Shown piece by piece: positions 26,880 to 32,675 of a stretch of DNA of 58,377 nt (positions within the stretch are counted from its first letter, which is position 1; each line of letters starts with the position of its first letter). The notes below the pieces were generated by a model. It did no database searches. It worked only from the letters and a program-made list of their open reading frames with translations, and had not been told where the DNA came from. Source of the DNA: Flavonifractor sp. An306 (GTDB lineage Bacteria; Bacillota; Clostridia; Oscillospirales; Oscillospiraceae). Both the position numbers and the translations under genes were made by a program. Location of the stretch: NCBI RefSeq assembly GCF_002159455.1, contig NZ_NFIQ01000020.1:1-58377 (forward strand), written 5' to 3'.

Positions 26880-27060
26880 TTCGCTTGCTTCCTTTCATTA
26901 GAAATGATTTTGGGGTAATGCTGCGTCGCGTTTCGATGTCCTTATCTCCACGCATTTGGCCTGGTGCGTCTGGGGCCGGATGCCGTGGCCTTTGTCATCC
27001 GGCCTTCTCCGCACGGATCTTCTATTCCAACCGGCTCGCGAGGCCGGGTGAAACCAAACA
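26880..27060 (-). promoter_or_regulatory. Flagellin leader with hairpin and GGA motifs
   Basis: This stretch precedes flagellin. It has a 9-bp hairpin (GGCCGGATG 26974-26982 with 26996-27004) and several minus-strand GGA triplets that CsrA proteins favour: 26947-26949, 26939-26941 and the one inside the SD at 26890-26892. A CsrA-type protein encoded 1.6 kb upstream could therefore control flagellin translation, as in the Bacillus Hag/FliW/CsrA circuit. No clear sigma-28 promoter was found. A weak sigma-70-like pair (TTGCCG, 16 bp, TAATAT on the minus strand) sits just upstream at about 27069-27096 and could be the promoter. Confidence 0.45.
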
Positions 27061-27066
27061 AAAAAT

Positions 27067-27282
27067 AATATTATGCTGAGTGGACCGCCCGGCAATGCGG
27101 GCTTCGGACGCGTCTCCCGCTTTGGGGCGGGAGAGTTGCCCTCTCTTGTTCCCACCTGACGGCTCTGTGGGAAGTTCCGACCGAACCGGCAAACTCTTTT
27201 GCCGGTCAGGTCGGCACTCCCCGCCGCACCCATGGGCATTCACCGGCGTCCCGACCGGCATAGCGGGGTGGCTCCGGCAGGC
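27067..27282 (-). ncRNA. Candidate guide (omega-like) RNA of the TnpB-like protein
   Basis: The stretch directly 3' of the tnpB-like gene, where TnpB guide RNAs are normally encoded, is unusually structured. Hairpins (plus coordinates) are: 27185-27206 (9-bp stem, ACCGGCAAA), 27149-27173 (TTCCCAC/GTGGGAA), 27131-27145 (GAGAG/CTCTC), 27116-27131 (CCCGC/GCGGG) and 27087-27102 (GCCCG/CGGGC). The next bases on the minus strand, GGTCCACTCAGCATAATATT (27086-27067), would be the guide if the last hairpin ends the scaffold. The scaffold/guide boundary may be off by several bases. RNA existence is inferred; the hairpins are seen. Confidence 0.45.
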
Positions 27283-28434
27283 TCAGGCGACGCCCGGCTG
27301 CCGTGTAACGGCCATAAGGCCGAAATCCCGGATATTTTGGGCGGTATTTTCCTCACGGAGCAGTTCTTCCCCACAGAGGGGGCACACCCAGCTCCTGGCC
27401 CGCGCCGGCAGGTTCTCATTCACATGGCCGCAGGCGTGACAGGTCTTGGCGGCCGGCGCGTAAGGATCCACGTCGATGTACGCCTTGCCCTGGGCCTCCA
27501 GCTTATAGCGCAGAAACGCCCGGAACATACCAAAACCGGAGTCCGGCACATTGCCGCCCTTCAGGCGTTGGGCCATCACATTCAGGTCGTCGCCCCGCAC
27601 ACACACAGCGTCCCAGGCGTTGGCTATCCGCCTGCTCTGCTGGTGTGCGAAGTCCCGGCGCTGGTTTGCGATGCGCTCATATTGGAGCCGGATTTTATGA
27701 AGCTGTGCCTCGTAATTTTTGGAACCTTGCTGCATCCGGGAGAGCTTGCGCTGCATCCGGGCCAGCTTTTCCCTGGCGGCCGCCATCTGGGGCGGGAGCT
27801 CCGGGCTGTGGCCGTTGCTGTCCACATAGAAGCGGGACATGGAGTAATTGAGGCCCACCGTCCGGGCCGGGGTTGGGATCACCGGCTCCGGCAGCTCAGC
27901 TTCATACCCGAAGGTTATGGAGCAGAAATATTTTCCTGTTTTTGTCTTGGTCATGGTCACGGACCGCAGCGACCACCAGTGCAGGGGTTTTCTGTACAGT
28001 CTGACCTGGAGCAGCCCCAGCTTGGGCATCTGCAGCCCGGCGTCGGTGAGGCGCAGGGATGGCCCCGTGTGATAGGGGCGGCAATACACGGTAAAGGAAT
28101 CCTTCCGTGCCTTCTTGGTCTTGGGCTTGGGATATTGAAAGACCTTGGGGTTCCGGAAAAAATCCAGATATGCCTTGCGCAGGCTCTGGTGTACGGCGCA
28201 GAGGGCCTGACTGTCCACTTCCTTGAGAAAAGGGGCCTGCTTTTTGTATCGGGCCGGCGTGGGGATGTAGTGGATGTCCGTGGCGGCGTAAAACTCCTGG
28301 ACGTCGGAGAGCATCTGATTCCAGAGGTAGCGGCAGCAGCCGAAGGTCTTTTCCATCAGCTGGGCCTGCTCAGGCGTGGGGTAAGCGGGAACCTTGAGAA
28401 CGGTATACCGGCTTTTCCTGGTTTCCGTTGACAT
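27283..28434 (-). CDS. TnpB-like protein with substituted RuvC active site, candidate TldR (RNA-guided repressor)
   Basis: A 383-residue protein of the IS200/IS605 TnpB family with an intact zinc ribbon (Cys332, 335, 351, 354) and the usual order of RuvC segments. The catalytic acids are changed. RuvC-I reads VGLNYS where Asp is expected (Asn196, codon AAT checked). RuvC-II reads VCVRGDDLN, so the Glu position is Arg280 in an ungapped register, or Asp if shifted. RuvC-III reads LREENTAQNI with Glu361 in place of Asp. No tnpA is nearby. Its SD (AGGAAAGGAG) starts right after the csrA-like stop, so the two are co-translated. Nuclease-dead TnpB relatives (TldRs) use guide RNAs to repress genes, including flagellin. 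Function here is inference; a decaying transposase is the alternative. Confidence 0.8.
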   Translation of the reverse strand: MSTETRKSRYTVLKVPAYPTPEQAQLMEKTFGCCRYLWNQMLSDVQEFYAATDIHYIPTPARYKKQAPFLKEVDSQALCAVHQSLRKAYLDFFRNPKVFQYPKPKTKKARKDSFTVYCRPYHTGPSLRLTDAGLQMPKLGLLQVRLYRKPLHWWSLRSVTMTKTKTGKYFCSITFGYEAELPEPVIPTPARTVGLNYSMSRFYVDSNGHSPELPPQMAAAREKLARMQRKLSRMQQGSKNYEAQLHKIRLQYERIANQRRDFAHQQSRRIANAWDAVCVRGDDLNVMAQRLKGGNVPDSGFGMFRAFLRYKLEAQGKAYIDVDPYAPAAKTCHACGHVNENLPARARSWVCPLCGEELLREENTAQNIRDFGLMAVTRQPGVA

Positions 28435-28455
28435 TGCCGTCCGCGCTCCTTTCCT

Positions 28456-28887
28456 TTACCCCCGGGCTGTGGACTCCACGGCGGCAAATCTGCCGCACAG
28501 AGCCTTCAGCCTCTCCCGCACCCCTGTGCTTCCATACGCCGTCATCAGCTCATCCAGCCTGTCCGCAACCTCCGTCAGCTCTCGCAGCGTATCTCTTCTC
28601 TCTTCCTCCGCCCGCTGATACCGCGCCTCACGCCGGGCCTTTTGTTCCAGCCACATCTCCTGGCGCTTCGTGTCGTATCTGCGCCTGGCCAGGCTTTTTG
28701 GACGCTCCGCCAACAGGCCGTCCGGACGCTCGCCTGAGCGTTCGTGGACTTCGCCCCGGAGTATGGGGATCTCTCTGGGGGCCTGGATCTCCACGCAAAC
28801 TGCTGAGCCAGGCTGTTTGAATATCTGCAGGATGATGTTTTCGCCAATGGTGAGGTATTCTCCGGATTTTAGTCTCAGTGAGAGCAC
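28456..28887 (-). CDS. CsrA-domain protein with C-terminal basic/coiled-coil extension
   Basis: A 143-residue protein. Residues 1-50 align without gaps to CsrA: Leu4, Gly9-Glu10, the YLTIGENI strand, VEIQAPREI and Arg44 in PILRGEVHER, the position of the key RNA-binding Arg of E. coli CsrA. Arg6 is Leu here, with Arg5 and Lys7 beside it. The last ~90 residues are highly charged (KSLARRRYDTKRQEMW, EEERRDTLRELTEVADRL) and probably coiled-coil; no normal CsrA has this. The GTG at 28887 is chosen for AAGGAGG five bases upstream and the exact CsrA-like N-terminus; longer ATG starts overlap repeat DNA. It is coupled to the TnpB-like gene 21 bases downstream. Post-transcriptional control of flagellin is the likely role. 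Confidence 0.75.
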   Translation of the reverse strand: MLSLRLKSGEYLTIGENIILQIFKQPGSAVCVEIQAPREIPILRGEVHERSGERPDGLLAERPKSLARRRYDTKRQEMWLEQKARREARYQRAEEERRDTLRELTEVADRLDELMTAYGSTGVRERLKALCGRFAAVESTARG

Positions 28888-28940
28888 GAAAGCCTCCTTC
28901 TCCATCCAGGCGCATCCCTGCGCCGTGCGAATTTGTGTTT

Positions 28941-29061
28941 GTGTAGGTTTGCAAACTGAGTCGGCAAGCAAAAAAATCAGGTCAGAGCCCTTAATTTTTT
29001 TCAAAACCAGCCGAAAGAAATAGTGAAGGCAGTTTGAAAAAGTGGTTTTGCAAACCTACAC
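28941..29061. repeat. 15-bp inverted repeats flanking the segment between recombinase and csrA-like genes
   Basis: GTGTAGGTTTGCAAA at 28941-28955 recurs inverted at 29047-29061, flanking 91 bases. Each copy contains the near-palindrome GTTTGCAAAC. They lie beside a small serine recombinase gene and upstream of the csrA-like gene, so they could be recombination (inversion) sites or operators. No obvious promoter lies between them. Confidence 0.6.
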
Positions 29062-29075
29062 TTTTTCAAACTGCC
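29028..29075. repeat. 17-bp perfect inverted repeat (hairpin) at the recombinase 3' end
   Basis: GGCAGTTTGAAAAAGTG at 29028-29044 pairs perfectly with 29059-29075 around a 14-base centre that contains one arm of the longer inverted repeat pair. It begins at the last base of the recombinase stop codon. It lacks a good T run on the minus strand, so it is more likely a recombinase/regulator site or RNA structure than a simple terminator. Confidence 0.7.
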
Positions 29076-29683
29076 TATTGTATTGCTTCCTGCTTTTCAA
29101 ATCTGACCGCTTTTGCGTAAAATGTGTCCTTCGGCATCTCGCACAGCTGCGCCGCCTGTCGGAGCGTCAGCTCCTTGCTCCGCCAGGCCCGGTATACCTG
29201 CTGAAAATTATCCGGCAGAGGGAGGGGCGGACGGCCGAAGCGGACCCCCCTTGCTTTTGCCGCCGCAATGCCCTCGGCCTGCCGCTGGCGGATGTTGTCC
29301 CGCTCGCTTTCCGCCACGAAACTCAAAATCTGCAGAACGATATCGGAGAGGAAGGTCCCCATCAGGTCCTTTCCCCGCCGGGTGTCCAGCACCGGCATAT
29401 CCAATACCGCGATGTCCGCCCCCTTCTCCTTGGTGATCAGCCGCCACTGCTCCAAAATCTCCTCATAGTTCCTGCCCAGGCGGTCAATGCTTTTGATGTA
29501 GAGCAGATCGTCTTTTTTCAGCCTGTGAATCAGGTTCTTGTACTGGGGCCGTTCAAAGTCTTTGCCCGATTGCTTGTCCAGATAGAGGTGCTTTTCCGCT
29601 ACCCCGGCTTCCCGCAGCGCAATGCGCTGCCGGTCCTCATTCTGGTCTTTGCTGCTCACCCGTATGTACCCGTATGTTGTCAA
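29075..29683 (-). CDS. Small serine recombinase (resolvase/invertase family)
   Basis: A 202-residue Hin/Tn3-resolvase-type recombinase. It has the catalytic serine in GYIRVSSKDQN, SIDRLGRNYEEI with the active-site arginine, FLSDIVLQILSFVAESERDNI for the dimer helix, GRPP at the hinge, and a C-terminal HTH (LTLRQAAQLCEMPKDTFYAKA). The start is TTG at 29683 with AGGAGG upstream. It could invert or resolve DNA at the inverted repeats between its own gene and the csrA-like gene; DNA invertases are classic switches of flagellin expression. A remnant of a mobile element is the alternative. Confidence 0.9.
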   Translation of the reverse strand: MTTYGYIRVSSKDQNEDRQRIALREAGVAEKHLYLDKQSGKDFERPQYKNLIHRLKKDDLLYIKSIDRLGRNYEEILEQWRLITKEKGADIAVLDMPVLDTRRGKDLMGTFLSDIVLQILSFVAESERDNIRQRQAEGIAAAKARGVRFGRPPLPLPDNFQQVYRAWRSKELTLRQAAQLCEMPKDTFYAKAVRFEKQEAIQ

Positions 29684-29816
29684 AACAGCTCCTCCTTTAC
29701 AATGTCATAGGCAAATCTCCTAACCTTTCAGTTTACAATAAAGTAAGCTCCCGTTCCCACCCGCCACCTTCAGATGGACGGGAGAAAACGGGCGTTTCCC
29801 GTATACAGAAAAAAAG

Positions 29817-29845
29817 AGCGCTGCAGCACAAAACGCTGCAGCGCT
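29817..29845 (-). terminator. Terminator upstream of the recombinase gene
   Basis: An 11-bp stem (AGCGCTGCAGC 29817-29827 with 29835-29845) is followed on the minus strand by CTCTTTTTTTC. It would stop leftward transcription entering the recombinase/csrA/TnpB-like cluster from the right. The rest of 29684-30007 holds no gene; it carries the direct repeats noted next and the promoter of the radical SAM gene. Confidence 0.75.
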
Positions 29846-29928
29846 TTCAATCTGTGGGGAAATCCGGGACACACGAGAAAACACAAAAGTCAGATACGCT
29901 TTCTCCAGTGTCCGGCTGGACATTTGTC

Positions 29929-29961
29929 CGTAATTGGGATAGGATAAACGTAATTGGGATA
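29929..29961 (+). repeat. 13-bp direct repeat upstream of the sulfatase-maturase gene
   Basis: CGTAATTGGGATA occurs at 29929-29941 and again at 29949-29961, a 20-bp period (about two helical turns) ending 46 bases before the radical SAM start codon. This spacing suits a dimeric regulator's operator. No regulator is assigned. Confidence 0.6.
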
Positions 29962-30007
29962 ACCCGTGGATATGTTGCGGGGAATCATCTTGGGAGGAGC
30001 GTGGACC

Positions 30008-31138
30008 ATGAAATCCATCACCCTGCTGATCAAGCCGGCGTCCAGCCTGTGCAACCTGCGATGCCGCTATTGCTTTTACGCCGATATCGCCGGCCAGCGT
30101 ACCGTTCCCAGCTATGGAATTATGACCATGGACACCGCGGAGCGGCTGATCGCTTCCGCCTTCCAGGCGGTAGGAAACAGCGGACAGATCCAGTTTACCT
30201 TTCAGGGCGGGGAGCCCACCCTGGCCGGGCTGCCCTTTTTCCAGCGGTTTGTGGAGCTGACGCAGGCCCACAGCCGGCCGGGGGTGGAGATCCACTGGTC
30301 CATTCAGACCAACGGGATGGTTCTGGACGACACATGGGCCGCTTTCTTCCGGGACCACAACTTTTTGGTGGGTCTGTCCGCCGACGGAACCAGGGAAGTC
30401 CACGACGCCTGCCGGGTGGATCCGGAGGGAAACGGCACATGGCAGACGGTGGCCGCCGCCGCCGCGCTGCTCAAGCAGTATGACGTTTCCTTCAATCTGC
30501 TGTGCGTGGTGACAAAGCAGTGCGCCCGCCGGGCGCAAAAGGTATATCACGCCCTTCAGAAGCTGGGGAGCGGATACATCCAGTTCATTCCCTGCCTGGA
30601 CGCGCTGGAGGAGCAGCGGGGCAGCGCGTCCTACTCCCTTACGCCAGAGGCCTACGGCAGCTTTTTGTGTACCCTGTTCGACGCCTGGTATCTGGACTGG
30701 AAAGGGGGACGCTACACCAGCGTGCGGCTGTTTGACGACTACATCCAGCTGCTGATGGGCCTGCCGCCGGGAACCTGCGCCACCTCGGGGCAATGCGGCA
30801 GCTATCTGGTGGTGGAGAGCGACGGCAGCCTCTACCCCTGCGACTTTTACGTGCTTGACCGCTGGCGTCTGGGGGATATCCGCACCTGCACCCTGGAGGA
30901 GGCCGCCGCCTCCGGGCTGGCCCAGGACTTTCTGGCGGAGGGCCGCCGCCGTCCGCAAACTTGCCTGGCCTGCCGCTGGTATCCCATCTGCCGGGGCGGG
31001 TGCAAGCGGGACTGGCAGCAGCATGGAGGGCAAACGGAACATTACTATTGCACATCCTTTCAGCGCTTTTTCTCCTATGCCGCGCCCCGGCTGGAGGAGA
31101 TTGCCCGGGCGGAGCTGCTGGCCCGCCGGGGCAGATAG
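30008..31138 (+). CDS. Anaerobic sulfatase-maturating radical SAM enzyme (anSME)
   Basis: A 376-residue radical SAM protein with the CxxxCxxC cluster motif CNLRCRYC (about residues 14-21) and FQGGEPTLAG. The C-terminal SPASM-like cysteines are GTCATSGQCGSYLVVESDGS, YPCDFYV, and CLACRWYPICRGGCKRD. It converts the active-site Cys or Ser of sulfatases to formylglycine. The start at 30008 is supported by GGGAGGAG; the extension to 29966 is not. The partner is probably the Cys-type sulfatase at 39404-40864 in the same locus. SPASM peptide-modifying enzymes look similar, but the sulfatase context favours anSME. Confidence 0.88.
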   Translation: MKSITLLIKPASSLCNLRCRYCFYADIAGQRTVPSYGIMTMDTAERLIASAFQAVGNSGQIQFTFQGGEPTLAGLPFFQRFVELTQAHSRPGVEIHWSIQTNGMVLDDTWAAFFRDHNFLVGLSADGTREVHDACRVDPEGNGTWQTVAAAAALLKQYDVSFNLLCVVTKQCARRAQKVYHALQKLGSGYIQFIPCLDALEEQRGSASYSLTPEAYGSFLCTLFDAWYLDWKGGRYTSVRLFDDYIQLLMGLPPGTCATSGQCGSYLVVESDGSLYPCDFYVLDRWRLGDIRTCTLEEAAASGLAQDFLAEGRRRPQTCLACRWYPICRGGCKRDWQQHGGQTEHYYCTSFQRFFSYAAPRLEEIARAELLARRGR

Positions 31139-31141
31139 ACC

Positions 31142-31174
31142 AAGCCCCGTTCAGCACAAAGCTGAACGGGGCTT
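31142..31174. terminator. Bidirectional terminator between anSME and fucosidase genes
   Basis: A perfect 14-bp stem (AAGCCCCGTTCAGC 31142-31155 with 31161-31174) with a 5-base loop is followed by TTTTGC. The flanking genes converge. Confidence 0.9.
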
Positions 31175-31194
31175 TTGCAAAACACCGGTTTGAT

Positions 31195-32553
31195 TCAGGC
31201 AAAGGTCAGCTCAAAGCCTTCCGCATAGAAGGCGCCTCCCATGGGCAGACACTCCAGGTCAAGGGTTACCTCGCCGTCGCCCTGGCGGAACCGCAGGGTC
31301 TGGCCGGTGCGCATACAGCGGGCGGACGCCACCGGCTGGGACAGGCGGAGGGTCAGCTTGTCCGGCAGCGCGGGCACCTCGTCATAGGCATAGAAGGCAT
31401 AGGCGCACCCGTCGGTGCGGGTGTAGAACAGGCGGGGCGCAAAATAGGGCGGGCAGATGCGGGTGTTGTAAATTCCCTGTCCGAACAGCTTGAGCCAGGC
31501 GCCCATCTCCCGCAGGGAGCGCTCGGCGGGCGCGGGGAGCATTCCGTCGGGCTGGGGCGCGATGTTCAGGGCCAGGTTGCCGCCCTTGCTCACCACGTCC
31601 AGCAGCAGGTGCACCAGCTGGCGGCCGCTCTTGAAGGTGTCGGTGTAGTGGAAGGAGAATTTCTGCCCCACTGTGGTGCAGGTTTCCCAGGGCACGGTGA
31701 GGGCGGTATCCGGCACGGTTTTTTCCGGGGTGATGAAGTTCTCGTATTCCCCGCCGCAGGTGCGCTCGCACACGATCATCTGGGGCTGGGTAGTGGCCCG
31801 GAGCTCCTCCACGATCTGGCCCAGGCGGATATCCTGCCCCATATTGTCCGGCCGCACCCAGCCGCCATCCAGCCACAGCACGTCGATTGTCCCGTAGTTG
31901 GTACACAGCTCCCGGATTTGTTCATGGGTGAAGCGCACATATTGCTCCCACAGCTCGGGGTGCTCCGCCACATCATAGTTTACGTTGCGGGTGGGGGCGC
32001 TGCCGAACTGGGGCGCCCAGTAGTAAGGGCTGTGCCAGTCCGGTTTGGAGAAATAGGTGGAGATGGCCAGTCCCCTGCGCCTGAACTCCCGGTAAAGCGC
32101 CCCCACCACATCCGCGTCCGGATGGGTATGGAAGGGGCAGTCCGGACCGGTGATCTTGTAGTCGGTGGTCTTGGTGTCGTACATGCAGAAGCCGTCATGG
32201 TGCTTGGTGGTGAACAACAGATATTTAAAGCCGCACTCGCTGGCCAGCTGGGCCCAGGCGTCCGGCCGGAACTTCACCGGATTGAAGGTCTTGTTGGCGT
32301 CCCAGTACTGCTGCTTGCATACCTCGGCGGGCGCCCAGGTAAAGTCCTCCTGGCTCCAGTCGGCGTCGCCGTCGCTGAGGGGCCAGCTCTCGTAGGTGCC
32401 CAGCTGGCAGCCAGGAGCCCAGTGCATCATAAAGCCCAGCTTCAGGCCCATAAACCACTCCAGATGCTGTTGCACCTGGGGGGATTTGGGCGGGACGTAC
32501 TCCTCCGGCGGGGTATAGTTATGAATACCGGCTGCAACAATTTCTTTTTTCAT
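31195..32553 (-). CDS. Alpha-L-fucosidase, GH29 family
   Basis: A 452-residue GH29 enzyme that releases L-fucose from glycans. Landmarks are WFMGLKLGFMMHW, LLFTTKHHDGFCMYD (substrate-binding HHDGF), TIDVLWLDGGW (nucleophile Asp in the LWLDGG strand) and LDVVSKGGNLALNIAP. No signal peptide is visible, so it would act in the cytoplasm on imported oligosaccharides. The ATG at 32553 is chosen for AAAGGAACC upstream; the frame extends upstream without similarity. It follows the two-component genes in the same direction. Its fucose product matches the fucose isomerase, kinase and aldolase encoded at 40.9-44.8 kb. Confidence 0.92.
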   Translation of the reverse strand: MKKEIVAAGIHNYTPPEEYVPPKSPQVQQHLEWFMGLKLGFMMHWAPGCQLGTYESWPLSDGDADWSQEDFTWAPAEVCKQQYWDANKTFNPVKFRPDAWAQLASECGFKYLLFTTKHHDGFCMYDTKTTDYKITGPDCPFHTHPDADVVGALYREFRRRGLAISTYFSKPDWHSPYYWAPQFGSAPTRNVNYDVAEHPELWEQYVRFTHEQIRELCTNYGTIDVLWLDGGWVRPDNMGQDIRLGQIVEELRATTQPQMIVCERTCGGEYENFITPEKTVPDTALTVPWETCTTVGQKFSFHYTDTFKSGRQLVHLLLDVVSKGGNLALNIAPQPDGMLPAPAERSLREMGAWLKLFGQGIYNTRICPPYFAPRLFYTRTDGCAYAFYAYDEVPALPDKLTLRLSQPVASARCMRTGQTLRFRQGDGEVTLDLECLPMGGAFYAEGFELTFA

Positions 32554-32675
32554 GATGTACGGTTCCTTTCCCACAAACCCGGCCATGCCGGGGCTTTTTT
32601 TCACTATAAAAGAAATGCGGGGAATGGGAAAGGGTGAATTCTTTTTTTGAGGTGTACTTTTTTTGGCTGCCCCTC

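Noticed and set aside
27283-28434. An ordinary active IS200/IS605 element
   Set aside because: No tnpA gene, no recognisable transposon ends, co-translation with a CsrA-like gene and substituted catalytic residues argue against a normal element, though decay is not excluded.
27900-29000. A CRISPR array or CRISPR-associated genes near the TnpB-like gene
   Set aside because: No regularly spaced direct repeats and no cas genes are present. The protein is TnpB-like, not Cas12.
32580-32605. A small hairpin with a T run between the fucosidase and the kinase genes as a terminator
   Set aside because: The T run follows the hairpin only on the plus strand, while both flanking genes run leftward. The stem is just six pairs.
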